The notes under the pieces were generated by a model. It was not told the origin of the DNA, did no database searches, and saw nothing but the letters and a program-made list of their open reading frames with translations. DNA of 63,929 nt from a virus. Below, piece by piece: positions 53,324 to 62,347 of the stretch; position 1 is the stretch's first letter, and each line of letters starts with the position of its first letter. The translations under genes and the position numbers were made by a program. The stretch covers positions 1 to 63,929 of IMG/VR virus record IMGVR_UViG_3300006923_003098; one strand, written 5' to 3'.

Positions 53324-53851
53324 ATGAATGAGAGAATAAAAAAGGGTAAGGACGAAATAGTCAAGCATAAATTATTTTTAAAATGGTGGCTAATGGTATT
53401 GCTAATAGCTATTTTTACAGGCTTTTGTTTTTTTGGCAATGTTTTTCATACAGTATGGGATAATGACGTAACAAAGTTAAGCTTTGTGATATTATCATTA
53501 TTTTATATACAATCAGCAATCTGCGGTATACAGACATGGAGCGTTGGCTATTATGGAGAAAATATAAACATACTGAGAGGCAAAGATATAAGGGAAAGTA
53601 TAGAGTCCGGCTGGTTTATGAGTGATTTATTTCTGTCGATAGGAATGGTAGGAACTGTTATCGGGTTTATATCTATGCTAGGTGGGTTTGCAACCTTAAA
53701 CGTTGACGACACCCAAACGGTGCAGGCCCTAATCAGAGACCTTGGCCTAGGAATGTCCACGGCTTTATACACGACACTGGTAGGCCTTGTGTGCAGCATT
53801 TTGTTAAAAATACAATATTTTATTTTAAGTCAAGGCGTAGGCGGTGATTAG
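53324..53851 (+). CDS. MotA/TolQ/ExbB-type proton channel subunit
   Basis: The 175-aa membrane protein starts at ATG 53324 behind GGGG. It has four hydrophobic segments, about residues 20-42, 50-68, 98-122 and 143-168. The third carries LSIGMVGTVIGFISMLGGF and the fourth LGLGMSTALYTTLVGLV, the hallmarks of the MotA/TolQ/ExbB family whose pentamers conduct protons around a dimer of an ExbD/TolR/MotB partner. It lacks the large cytoplasmic domain of MotA. The next gene, 3 bp away, encodes an ExbD-like partner. Confidence 0.85.
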   Translation: MNERIKKGKDEIVKHKLFLKWWLMVLLIAIFTGFCFFGNVFHTVWDNDVTKLSFVILSLFYIQSAICGIQTWSVGYYGENINILRGKDIRESIESGWFMSDLFLSIGMVGTVIGFISMLGGFATLNVDDTQTVQALIRDLGLGMSTALYTTLVGLVCSILLKIQYFILSQGVGGD

Positions 53852-53853
53852 GG

Positions 53854-54474
53854 ATGAAGCGAACATACAATACAAATGTTGCATTTTTAGACCTTTTATT
53901 TAATACACTACTATGCTTCGCTGCCCTTTTTGTTGTTGCTTTTGTTTTGGTCAACCCTGTTAGCGATGAGGGAAAAGTTGATGTTCATGCAGATTTTTTA
54001 ATAACAATATCTTGGCCAGAGGATGTCACTGATGATATAGACACTTACATTCAGGATCCACAAGGAAATGTGATTTATTTTGGCAACAAAGAGACTAGTC
54101 TGATACATTTAGATAGGGATGATTTAGGCGGAAATCATGATGCAGTGCAAACAGAGTTTGGTATAATTGAATATAAGGAAAATAGAGAAATCGTAACGAT
54201 AAGAAAGGTAATGCCTGGAGAATATGTTTTGAATTTACATATGTATTCAAAAAGAGTGCCAGAGCCGGCCATGGTTACAGTGCAGATTGATAAGATGAAC
54301 CCCTTTTCTACGGTTTTGCTGGAGACAATAACCTTGGAGAGAAGAGGCCAAGAAGAGACGGTGTGTAGAATAACTTTGAATTCCAATGGAGATGTGATAT
54401 CCATTAGTAACTTAGAGAAAGATCTTGTCAGAAAGGTCGGGGAAAGGCCGTGGAGTATGTCAAGATGGGATTGA
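53854..54474 (+). CDS. ExbD/MotB-like single-span membrane protein with beta domain
   Basis: The 206-aa protein starts at ATG 53854. A single N-terminal membrane helix (about residues 9-33) begins VAFLDLLFNTLLCF, in which Asp13 corresponds to the proton-carrying Asp of ExbD/TolR/MotB. The rest would lie in the periplasm: residues 45-110 have SWPEDVTDDIDTYIQDP, IYFGNK and LDRDDLGG, resembling DUF2135-like domains (Ca2+-binding-like Asp motifs), and then VMPGEYVLNLHMY. No OmpA-type peptidoglycan-binding domain is present, unlike MotB. Together with the upstream gene it should form an ion-driven stator-like complex. Confidence 0.75.
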   Translation: MKRTYNTNVAFLDLLFNTLLCFAALFVVAFVLVNPVSDEGKVDVHADFLITISWPEDVTDDIDTYIQDPQGNVIYFGNKETSLIHLDRDDLGGNHDAVQTEFGIIEYKENREIVTIRKVMPGEYVLNLHMYSKRVPEPAMVTVQIDKMNPFSTVLLETITLERRGQEETVCRITLNSNGDVISISNLEKDLVRKVGERPWSMSRWD

Positions 54475-55019
54475 CTATATCATTTGTTATATTATTTTCA
54501 TTACTTTTGTGGCTAATAATAGGCCTAAAGGGCAATTGGATCTTAAAGTCTGGAGTCATTCTTGTGGCCTTACTCTTTTCGGTGTCAACCATATCTTCTA
54601 TTGAAAATTTTTATGGATGGCCGACAACCCAGTTAATGCCGGAAGAATACAGGGTGTATTGGGCATTGGCCCAGGAGCCTGATGAGGCAAGGGGGGTAGG
54701 AGGGGCTATATACTTTTGGGCAGAAGGCCAAGATGGAGAATCTTGGCCTGAATCAAAAATGAGATTGTTAACCTTTGAAAACAATAGAATGAATGGAGTT
54801 CGTGCGTATAAGCTTCCGTATAGTACCGATATGCATGAGTTAGTCATAGCTATAGTCGAGAGGATAATTGCGGGAGAAGTTGTTGTAGCCTCATCTTTGG
54901 ACAATGATATTCCTGAAGAATTTATGTTTTCAGAAGAAAATGGCTCTAGTCAACAGGAATCTGATGATATTATATTTTACTCCTTGCCTCCGGCGGGAGC
55001 GATGAGGAAGGGAAACTAA
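54465..55019 (+). CDS. Membrane protein, third gene of the ExbB/ExbD-like operon
   Basis: The 184-aa protein starts best at ATG 54465 (GGAG at 54452-54455); a GTG at 54450 is the alternative. It overlaps the ExbD-like gene by 10 bp. Two adjacent N-terminal membrane helices (about residues 2-20 and 27-46) are followed by a soluble domain of 135 residues with WGLA-like aromatic residues and an acidic C-terminal end. No family is recognised. The conserved order suggests it is a third component of the complex. Confidence 0.7.
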   Translation: MGLTISFVILFSLLLWLIIGLKGNWILKSGVILVALLFSVSTISSIENFYGWPTTQLMPEEYRVYWALAQEPDEARGVGGAIYFWAEGQDGESWPESKMRLLTFENNRMNGVRAYKLPYSTDMHELVIAIVERIIAGEVVVASSLDNDIPEEFMFSEENGSSQQESDDIIFYSLPPAGAMRKGN

Positions 55020-55081
55020 TAATTAAAATATTTAATATAACATTTTAGCTTAGTAGAATGTAGTTAAGCTTTGAGGCATAT

Positions 55082-55768
55082 ATGAGCAAGAAAATTTTAA
55101 ACCACCCAGATAAAGAAGATATTATAAAAATGCTATTAGAAGGCGATTCTGTGAAGCAGGTCGAAGGATGGCTGAGGAATAAATATCCCAGAACAAGGCG
55201 TCTTCATATTTCATATATGACGTTGCAAAAGTTTAGAGGAGAGCACCTCAATCTAAGAGGGGAGATGCTTGATGATATAAAAAATAAACGGGTTCAGGTG
55301 GACAAGGAGGCGACAGAAGCTGAGGCAAGAATGATTATAAAGGCGTCATCTTCTTACCAGCAAAAGATTGAGGAAATTGCAACGTCTGAGCTAGATGTTG
55401 CAAAGCGTCTATTAGAAATGGATAGCCTGATAAGCTCAAGGATAGAATACTATTATAATCTGTTACAAGAGGGCGGATCCCTAAGGGAAGATAAGATTTT
55501 TATTGAATACATTAACGCTATGAAGAATATTATGCAAGATTGGAAGAAATATATAGAGGGAGTTGCTGATAAAAAGATTGAACATAATATTAATATTAAT
55601 GTAGTTAATGAGCAGGCAAGAATATTAAAGGAAACTGTATTGGATGTTTTGCAGGAATTAAGCCCAGAGCTTGTACCTGTATTCGTTAATAACTTAGAAT
55701 TAAAAATGAATCATTTAAATGGTCGTACGCCAGAAATTATCAAAGGAGAAATAATAGATGTTGATTGA
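55082..55768 (+). CDS. Helical DNA-binding-like protein, candidate small terminase subunit
   Basis: The 228-aa protein starts at ATG 55082 behind TTTGAGG. The N-terminal 60 residues (DIIKMLLEGDSVKQVEGWLRNKYP, given here in part as a helix pair, then ISYMTLQKFRGEH) look like a helix-turn-helix, followed by long helices to about residue 190. Small terminase subunits have this plan and recognise DNA for packaging; the large subunit lies 5 kb downstream. I rate this as a candidate only. Confidence 0.7.
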   Translation: MSKKILNHPDKEDIIKMLLEGDSVKQVEGWLRNKYPRTRRLHISYMTLQKFRGEHLNLRGEMLDDIKNKRVQVDKEATEAEARMIIKASSSYQQKIEEIATSELDVAKRLLEMDSLISSRIEYYYNLLQEGGSLREDKIFIEYINAMKNIMQDWKKYIEGVADKKIEHNININVVNEQARILKETVLDVLQELSPELVPVFVNNLELKMNHLNGRTPEIIKGEIIDVD

Positions 55769-56003
55769 TGGAAAGATACATAGGGTTTTTGAGTTTAAAA
55801 ATCTTAGTAGCATCGCAGGATTTAGCGAGTGGCTTAAGGATAATTTAACTATATATGATGATGATAAAAAGATTCCAAATAATAACTTAATAAAGCACTT
55901 GACTTATCTCAAGGAACAGGCTAAGGACCAAAGGGTGGCGGAAAAAAGGAAGTGGCTCGATAAGATCGATGAGTTACTGGAGAGGCTGGAGAAGGATGTC
56001 TAA
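55758..56003 (+). CDS. Small unknown protein
   Basis: The 81-aa protein starts at ATG 55758 behind AAGGAG, overlapping the previous gene by 11 bp and the next by 8 bp. It is charged, with a C-terminal helix of coiled-coil type. No family is recognised. Confidence 0.65.
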   Translation: MLIDGKIHRVFEFKNLSSIAGFSEWLKDNLTIYDDDKKIPNNNLIKHLTYLKEQAKDQRVAEKRKWLDKIDELLERLEKDV

Positions 56004-57579
56004 GCAAGAGGTCAGGGTAAATAAGTTTTTTATGGATAAGTTGAGCGCTATATCTGCAGGAGAATATTCAGAATCTTTTAAAGAGCTTGCAAAAAGAGCT
56101 GTTATTTTGTCGTCTATTGGAATAGATAATGAGGCAAAGTTAAAAAGATATTTTGTAATAAAATCTGCAGCAAGGGATATTGGGGCTAAAATATCTGATT
56201 ATGAAATAAAAAAAATAATTAATTTTGATATAAAAAGCAAAAATGATGCATATTATAAAATAGTTGAATCAAAAATTAATAAATCAGGAATAAAAAAGTT
56301 GGCATATCCTAATCCGGGAAGAACGGGAGAGGTTATAGGAGAAGAGTTTGATCTAGGTAAGTGGCTAAAGGTTGTTCATCATATTTATAATGCGGTAGAA
56401 AGCAATGAGATGACAAAACAAAATGCTTTAGATTATTATAGTAATTTTTTGAATATAGACGAAGATGAAGATATTAAGTTTAAAAAATGGTTTGAGTATT
56501 ACAGCTCTGGAGAGCATTTAAAATACAGTTCAGAAGAGGAACAGAATATGAAAAAGAAAGCAATTTACCTAGGAGACCTTGGGCAGGGGAATAACCCTTA
56601 TTATGCCGGAAGTGGAAGCGCCTATTTGGATAAAAATACCGGGAATAATATGCCGGGAGATAGCTTTGGGGATATAACTTTTGACAGAGCCGCTGTTAGT
56701 GCCGTTGGGGCGGCTGAAGATTCCAGGCAATTCGGAGCCTGGAAGACCAGGTTACATGGCGCAATCCGTAGAATTGATAAGTTATTAAGATCTGACGAGT
56801 ATATTAAGGCGGATGAATACAGGGTGCTTGCAGAACATCTTTTGAACTTAAGTATTCAAGTTCATCAGCTAAAGTTGGGAGCAACCCTTTCTGACGTAAC
56901 ACACAAGGCTGCAGGAACCCTTAATAAGCATGGTCATGTTAATGCTGCAGATATTTTGACAAAAATAGCCCAAGAGATTCCGGAAGAACAAGGTCTTCCA
57001 AGCGAACAGGCTCTGATGCCTCCAGAGGGCCAGGCCGAAGAAGAGGCTTCTATTCCTGGGGCATTAGAAGAGGGCGTTGTTCCGGAAAATTCTGCATTAC
57101 CAGAGGAGCCGGAAACTGATCCAAATGATCCAAAAAATATGATTCCAAAATCAGATGATGTAGATCCGGCAAGTCTTGAGGATATAACGCCAATACCAGG
57201 TGCTCAGCCGGGCGAGTATGAAGCGCTTGCCGGAGATATAAGCCTTGAGGATGCGGCAAAAAAGTTGGACGAAGTTGCCGGCATGTTGGCGGATAGAAGG
57301 ATAATTAGACAGCTTGCCGAATTTGATATCATGTTAGATAAGATAGGTATTGCGTCTATGTTCCCGGAGCTAGCAGAATCTCAGAGTAAATTAATTGATG
57401 CTTTTTCATACGCCCTAACAAGAGTTACGAAGATGATGGGGCAGCTTTCAAACGCAAAGGCTTTGGCCAATGCTCAATCGACAAATATTCCTGGGGCATT
57501 AGAGGAGACTTTGCAGGCGGAAGAGCCGGAGCCTGTTCTTGAAGATTCTGGCGATGTTATTGAGCCGCCCGTTGAATAA
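55996..57579 (+). CDS. Unknown 527-aa protein with Pro/Glu-rich linker, probably virion-related
   Basis: The start is ATG 55996 behind GGAGAAGG, overlapping the previous gene by 8 bp. The first 290 residues are mostly helical and Lys-rich. About residue 305-328 holds AAGTLNKHGHVNAADILTKIAQ, a divergent form of the HLD-GL-KEA helical motif seen at 52274-53245. From about 335 to 420 it is low-complexity Pro/Glu/Gln-rich, then a helical block, then another Pro/Glu-rich end with a repeated IPGALEE unit. Layout and position suggest a structural or scaffold protein. Confidence 0.75.
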   Translation: MSKQEVRVNKFFMDKLSAISAGEYSESFKELAKRAVILSSIGIDNEAKLKRYFVIKSAARDIGAKISDYEIKKIINFDIKSKNDAYYKIVESKINKSGIKKLAYPNPGRTGEVIGEEFDLGKWLKVVHHIYNAVESNEMTKQNALDYYSNFLNIDEDEDIKFKKWFEYYSSGEHLKYSSEEEQNMKKKAIYLGDLGQGNNPYYAGSGSAYLDKNTGNNMPGDSFGDITFDRAAVSAVGAAEDSRQFGAWKTRLHGAIRRIDKLLRSDEYIKADEYRVLAEHLLNLSIQVHQLKLGATLSDVTHKAAGTLNKHGHVNAADILTKIAQEIPEEQGLPSEQALMPPEGQAEEEASIPGALEEGVVPENSALPEEPETDPNDPKNMIPKSDDVDPASLEDITPIPGAQPGEYEALAGDISLEDAAKKLDEVAGMLADRRIIRQLAEFDIMLDKIGIASMFPELAESQSKLIDAFSYALTRVTKMMGQLSNAKALANAQSTNIPGALEETLQAEEPEPVLEDSGDVIEPPVE

Positions 57580-57602
57580 TTTTAATATTTAGTGGAGAAG
57601 AG

Positions 57603-58418
57603 ATGGGCCTTAATGATATTTTATTAAAAATATTCAGAATATGTGAGGAAAACTATATATCAGAGCCTTACATAGTTGGTGGTATTCCGCGAGATATTTA
57701 TTTAAATAGAGAAAATGATTTTAGAGATATTGATATAACAACCAATGATAGTGGCACCACCCGCCTGGGAATTACGTCTGCTTATGAATTAAAAAAAGCA
57801 TTTAAGGTATTCTCAGATAGTCATATTTCTGTTTTTTTAGAAAATAAAACTTTAGATTTTTCAAGTAATTTTATTTCCAGTGATGTTATAAGCTTTTTGG
57901 AGCAAGATCTTGGAATAACAGATCGGAAGCTTTTTGAGGTTTATAGTAGAGATTTTACTATAAACACTTTACATCAGAAGCTTTTGAAAGACGGCCTTAT
58001 AGATCCGACCAACAATGGTTTTAGAGATTTAGATAACAAGCTGATAAAAACTTGCGTCCCCGCAAAGATTACTTTGCAGGATGATGTAAGAAGGATTTTT
58101 AGAGCAGTAAATTTTGCTGCAAGACTTAACTTTAAAATAGATGGGGATATTGTGCAATATGCCCAAAACAATCGACGCTCTTTTACGGGTGAAAACAGAT
58201 GGAAATTAAAGGATGCATTTTTGACCTCATTAATTGGGGAGTCCATTGAGGCTAATGCAGACATAACGATGCATTATTTGGTCGAGATGGGTTTGCTGCC
58301 GATGGTTCCGATGATAGGTCGATTTAAAGAAGAGCTTATTAAGCGAAAGCTTGTAAACAAATATTTGGATGACGCTATTAATATGACTGATTATGAGCTG
58401 AAGAACATTGAGTCTTAG
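57603..58418 (+). CDS. cca: CCA-adding enzyme / poly(A) polymerase family nucleotidyltransferase
   Basis: The 271-aa protein starts at ATG 57603 behind GTGGAG. The class II tRNA nucleotidyltransferase head is complete: YIVGGIPRDIYLNR, the catalytic DIDI pair (FRDIDIT), SRDFTINTLHQ, DPTNNGFRDLDNKLIKT and DDVRRIFRAVNFAARL. It ends after the neck region, so the body and tail domains that clamp tRNA are shortened (typical length about 400 aa). It should repair or add CCA to tRNA 3' ends, or add tails to other RNAs. There are no tRNA genes in the window. Its place among packaging genes is odd. Confidence 0.92.
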   Translation: MGLNDILLKIFRICEENYISEPYIVGGIPRDIYLNRENDFRDIDITTNDSGTTRLGITSAYELKKAFKVFSDSHISVFLENKTLDFSSNFISSDVISFLEQDLGITDRKLFEVYSRDFTINTLHQKLLKDGLIDPTNNGFRDLDNKLIKTCVPAKITLQDDVRRIFRAVNFAARLNFKIDGDIVQYAQNNRRSFTGENRWKLKDAFLTSLIGESIEANADITMHYLVEMGLLPMVPMIGRFKEELIKRKLVNKYLDDAINMTDYELKNIES

Positions 58419-58457
58419 ACTTACTAATATTTTTTTTCTTTATAGGGTATTAGCATT

Positions 58458-58892
58458 ATGATTCGAGGTAATATTGAGACATGTCCATTCGGGCTTCCTG
58501 TGACAGACGCCTGTAATTTAACAGGAGGAGTTATGGAGCAAGACGGCAGATCTGCGGTCTTTAGCATGATCCCTCTTGAGATCGCAAAAAGTGAAGAAGA
58601 TAAAGAGCAGATAATTAAAGATAATCTAGAGTTAATGTTTATGATAAAAGAGCCAAAAAAGTGTCCATTTGCAGATAGAATTTTTGATAATAAAAAATCA
58701 GTAGATTGCAAGTATGACAGTGAATCTTCCGATATTCCGGCGGGGAATGTTGGACTTAACGGAAGCCCATTATATCCACATACTATGATCGGAAATATGC
58801 CTGAGGCTCAATATGGTTATCCGTTAGATCATTATTCTGATAATAATGAGAGTAGAAATATATATTATGGTATTTATAGTTTAATAGGATAG
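58458..58892 (+). CDS. Unknown protein with Cys-Pro-Phe motifs
   Basis: The 144-aa protein starts at ATG 58458. It has two CPF motifs (ETCPFGLP at residue 8 and KKCPFADR near 74), plus DACN and DCKYD, a spacing that could bind a metal. The C-terminus is Tyr- and Asn-rich. No family is recognised. It precedes a probable structural gene by 8 bp. Confidence 0.65.
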   Translation: MIRGNIETCPFGLPVTDACNLTGGVMEQDGRSAVFSMIPLEIAKSEEDKEQIIKDNLELMFMIKEPKKCPFADRIFDNKKSVDCKYDSESSDIPAGNVGLNGSPLYPHTMIGNMPEAQYGYPLDHYSDNNESRNIYYGIYSLIG

Positions 58893-58900
58893 GAGTAGAT

Positions 58901-59956
58901 ATGTCCAGCAAAATTGAAACAGTGATATTTAAAGAAGCCGCCTTCCCGGAGGAAGATCTAGCGGGTGATACAGCGGTGTATTCTGAGGGAGATAGTGTAA
59001 ACTATTCTGAAGATGGCCTCGAGGGCCTTTTGCCTGAAGAAATTTTTGGAGCAGGAATGGCAGAAGCTGTGGGTACAGACGATTTAGATAGCGTTACCGT
59101 AGGGGACGTGCTGGAGCCATTTGTAGAAGGGAATGAAAGCTTGGAAGAAATGGAAGAAGTCTTAGGGGGCCTTGGTGACGATGTGGCCGAGTTCGTAGAA
59201 GAACATGGTGATCTGAAGTTATCGGACTTATTGCCAGGAGCCGATATAAGCTCTGAGGATTTAGATGATGATGAGGATGAAGTTGAGACAGATTATGCTA
59301 ATGATGGAGATTTGTCTAAATTTATGGAATATGTTCAGGAGCAGTATCCTGGAAATATCCCTCAGCATGATGGAAGGACAACGGTTGGCTGTGAACGAGC
59401 CTCTAGTTTTTTGGACAGATTAAATTCTGAAATATCCAAAGTTATTAGAGAAGACCATGACAATGTCCTTGATGTACAGGCCTTAGAGGATGTTCGTGTA
59501 AATATAATGCGAGATATTTTGTTGCTAAAGAGTCACCTGGGTAAGCTTAAGAAGCGCCTAAAGGATGAGCATGGGAAGCAATCCGAAGCATCTGCAATAC
59601 CATCTTGGGTAAGCGTCACTGGAGACGCGGTTGAGTTTGAGGATTTAAAAAAAGAGGCCTCTACCCCCAGAAACATAGTCATTGCAGTTTCTCCATTTGA
59701 GCGGGCAATATCTGGAATAATGATTAACGCTCATGTATCAGGCGGCCATCCGATAGAAGAGGTGTATGACTTTTTGTCCAATAAGTACTCTATTGATGAC
59801 CGAGAAGAGCTTGCGATTATGCAGCTTTGCATGGATAGTGGATTTCATATCTTTAAGGATAGAGGGACATTTTCTCCCAATAGCTGCAAAGATGAGAATG
59901 GCAGAACAAAAGATGGTAAGGCGGGCGTTGATTTTATGAGAAATTATTTCGCCTAG
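58901..59956 (+). CDS. Unknown acidic protein, probably virion-related
   Basis: The 351-aa protein starts at ATG 58901 behind AGGAG. The first 140 residues are very acidic and likely disordered, as in scaffold or head-maturation proteins. Residues 140-240 are helical (RLNSEISKVIRED), and the rest is mixed. No family is recognised. It lies just upstream of the Cys-cluster gene and the terminase. Confidence 0.7.
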   Translation: MSSKIETVIFKEAAFPEEDLAGDTAVYSEGDSVNYSEDGLEGLLPEEIFGAGMAEAVGTDDLDSVTVGDVLEPFVEGNESLEEMEEVLGGLGDDVAEFVEEHGDLKLSDLLPGADISSEDLDDDEDEVETDYANDGDLSKFMEYVQEQYPGNIPQHDGRTTVGCERASSFLDRLNSEISKVIREDHDNVLDVQALEDVRVNIMRDILLLKSHLGKLKKRLKDEHGKQSEASAIPSWVSVTGDAVEFEDLKKEASTPRNIVIAVSPFERAISGIMINAHVSGGHPIEEVYDFLSNKYSIDDREELAIMQLCMDSGFHIFKDRGTFSPNSCKDENGRTKDGKAGVDFMRNYFA

Positions 59957-59964
59957 AGGTTATA

Positions 59965-60573
59965 ATGAAGGTAAATAGACAAAGAATAAGTGAAGAATAT
60001 AATACCACAGTTGATTGGGTAAATGACTTTGCTTTTAATTTAGAAAAGAATGCTGATTACCTCAGCAATCTGCGTTCTATTATGAAAAAAAGAAATGATT
60101 TTTCCACTATCGAAGAAAAAATGGCAGACCTCAAAGCTCGTGCGGGATTTGAGCTTGTTAAAAATATTAAAATTGATGATAAAAATAAGAAATCTGCCAG
60201 TTGCTGCGAAGGTTGCTCGAAGGGTACGGGCGGCTGTTCGTCATGCTCTTGCGGAAAATCCAAGTGCTCAACCTGCAATAAAGATACACATAATACATTG
60301 AGAAATATTTTAAACTATATTAAAGAGTTTTCCTCAGACCGTCCCGAGGCGGGATATGGAACAATCATCTCACATTGTAGAGAACATCCAAAGCTTGGCT
60401 TTGATAGGGTAGAGGGTAAAATTGATCATAATAAATTCAAGAGCCTAATAGAAAAGATTCTTGGTGGTCGAGAAAATAATCCGGATGAGGTAAAATATAT
60501 GTCTGAGGCAGAAATGTCATTTGAAGAAAATGAAGATATAGCAGATTATATGGCGCATGCATCACCCGGATAA
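59965..60573 (+). CDS. Unknown protein with a dense Cys cluster
   Basis: The 202-aa protein starts at ATG 59965 behind AGAGG. The first 70 residues are helical. Residues of about 76-108 hold eleven Cys in a short run (CCEGCSK, GGCSSCSCGKSKCSTCN), followed by a helical C-terminal half. The cluster could bind several zinc or iron ions, like a metallothionein-type site, or stabilise a virion part. It ends 2 bp before the terminase start. Confidence 0.75.
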   Translation: MKVNRQRISEEYNTTVDWVNDFAFNLEKNADYLSNLRSIMKKRNDFSTIEEKMADLKARAGFELVKNIKIDDKNKKSASCCEGCSKGTGGCSSCSCGKSKCSTCNKDTHNTLRNILNYIKEFSSDRPEAGYGTIISHCREHPKLGFDRVEGKIDHNKFKSLIEKILGGRENNPDEVKYMSEAEMSFEENEDIADYMAHASPG

Positions 60574-60575
60574 TA

Positions 60576-62345
60576 ATGGCAAAAAAAAAGAGTGAAGAAC
60601 AATTATTTGACCAATTAAAAACCAGCTTTCTAGATTTTGACCCCGCACATTTTGTTCAAAACAATTTAACCTTGGATGGTGCAGAGTTTACTATCTTAGA
60701 TAACGGCTGGAAGTTTATGGCCGATATCTATAGATATATTGCCCTACAGGCTACCCGTAAGGATGGCAAGCCTGTTGTTATCAAGAAGGGCCGACAGGTC
60801 GGTGCAACTGTTATGGCTGGAGCATTAGACTTGTTCTTCACAAATAGTGGTTTATTTTGCAATCCAAATATTCGAGTTGTACATTTATTTCCGGCCCTTG
60901 GGCAGGTAAAAAAGTTTTCTCAAGATAAACTAGAAACTCTAATAAGAACAGCAAAAAATGATTTTGTAACAAAGAATAAGCTTATTAGCTCAAACTCTGT
61001 TGACAACCTGACTATGAAGCAGTTTAACACTGGAACGCTATGGGTTGACAGTTTGGGGTCAGATGGCGATAGAATTCGTGGTATGACGGCAGATGTAGTG
61101 TTTTTTGACGAGGTTCAAGACATGTTTGGGCACGCCATTGGTAACGCTACAAAGATTTTAACCGCTGCGAAATATGGTCCAACAGGTCAGGGGGTTCAGG
61201 TTTTCTTTGGAACCCCGAAGGAAAAGAACAGTCACTTTTCTACGATCTGGGATATGTCAGACCAACGGTATTATCACCTGGGGTGTGTTAATTGCAGAAA
61301 AACCTATCCATTTTACCTTCCCGATGATGATAGATGGAGATCTATATGGCTATATGATAATATTGTGCAGTGCCCATTGTGTGGAACTAAGCAAAAAAAA
61401 GTTGAAGCTATAGAGTTAGGAAGATGGGTCGGGGCCGGTTCTGGCGATAGTGAATATGTTGGGTTTCATATAAATCAATTGTATATTCCATACTTTACTA
61501 GAGAAAATATAGAAAAATTGATGCCCGAAAATAATCCGGCCCAGACTGAAAGGATTTGGAAGAATGAAGTTATTGGTGAATTTTACTCTGGAGCCGGCGC
61601 ACCATTAACTAAGGCGGAGGTATATAAGCTGTGTAGAGATCCGGATAGATCTTTTGCCAAAAGTATAAGCCCGAATGAAAAATCAGTTTATTTAGGAGTA
61701 GACTGGGGCGGCAAAGATGATGACCCCAATTCAAGGGGCGGGCAATCATTCTCTTGTGTAGTAGTTATTTCCGCCTCTCCCGATGGAACTATATCTATTG
61801 AGCATGCTCATAAGTTGCGTAAAAATAATTTTGATTTTAAAAAAGAAACTATAAGAGAGATGTATAGGCGGTTCGGTGTGACAAGGGGGGTTTCAGATTG
61901 GTTTTTTGGACAAGATGTAGTTCATGATCTTCAAACAATGTATCGGGAAAGATTTCTAGGAGCACAAGGGAGTGGAAGTCTTTTAAAACCGGTAAAATAT
62001 AGAGAAGACGAATTGATTATATCTTATAATAAAGATTTACTTATAGATGAGTTAATTGATTTATTTAGAAAAGGCAAGGTTAGATTCCCTTGGAAAAGCT
62101 ATGAATATTTAGAGTGGTTGATAGACCACTGCACATCTATGGAGTCAAAAATAAAAATTTCTGGAGGGCAGCCTGTAAAGACATTCACAAAAGGCCCCAC
62201 TCCGAATGACGGATTTATGGCGCTTATGTATGCGTATATGGCTTATAAGTTTGATTTAACAAAGGGTTTTACTATTAAACCAGGGTTAGAGAGAAGAAGC
62301 GAATATCCAAGGTCTACTTTGGCAAATATTAAGAGGAGATTGTAA
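60576..62345 (+). CDS. terL: Terminase large subunit
   Basis: The packaging motor pumps DNA into the prohead using ATP and cuts it with its nuclease domain. The 589-aa protein starts at ATG 60576. It shows the ATPase part with KKGRQVGATVMA (Walker A, about residue 65), a Walker B-like VVFFDEVQDM (about 172), FFGTPKEKNS, a zinc ribbon (CVNCRK, CPLCGT) after about residue 230, then GVDWGG, the first nuclease Asp, and later GVSDWFFGQD. The zinc-ribbon insert recalls GpA-type terminases of large phages. It is followed by the portal gene after 2 bp. Confidence 0.95.
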   Translation: MAKKKSEEQLFDQLKTSFLDFDPAHFVQNNLTLDGAEFTILDNGWKFMADIYRYIALQATRKDGKPVVIKKGRQVGATVMAGALDLFFTNSGLFCNPNIRVVHLFPALGQVKKFSQDKLETLIRTAKNDFVTKNKLISSNSVDNLTMKQFNTGTLWVDSLGSDGDRIRGMTADVVFFDEVQDMFGHAIGNATKILTAAKYGPTGQGVQVFFGTPKEKNSHFSTIWDMSDQRYYHLGCVNCRKTYPFYLPDDDRWRSIWLYDNIVQCPLCGTKQKKVEAIELGRWVGAGSGDSEYVGFHINQLYIPYFTRENIEKLMPENNPAQTERIWKNEVIGEFYSGAGAPLTKAEVYKLCRDPDRSFAKSISPNEKSVYLGVDWGGKDDDPNSRGGQSFSCVVVISASPDGTISIEHAHKLRKNNFDFKKETIREMYRRFGVTRGVSDWFFGQDVVHDLQTMYRERFLGAQGSGSLLKPVKYREDELIISYNKDLLIDELIDLFRKGKVRFPWKSYEYLEWLIDHCTSMESKIKISGGQPVKTFTKGPTPNDGFMALMYAYMAYKFDLTKGFTIKPGLERRSEYPRSTLANIKRRL

Positions 62346-62347
62346 AC

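Noticed and set aside
53324-55019. Zorya defence system or flagellar stator
   Set aside because: No ZorC/D/E genes, no MotB peptidoglycan-binding domain and no large MotA cytoplasmic domain.
58419-58457. T-run as terminator
   Set aside because: Eight T residues without any stem upstream.
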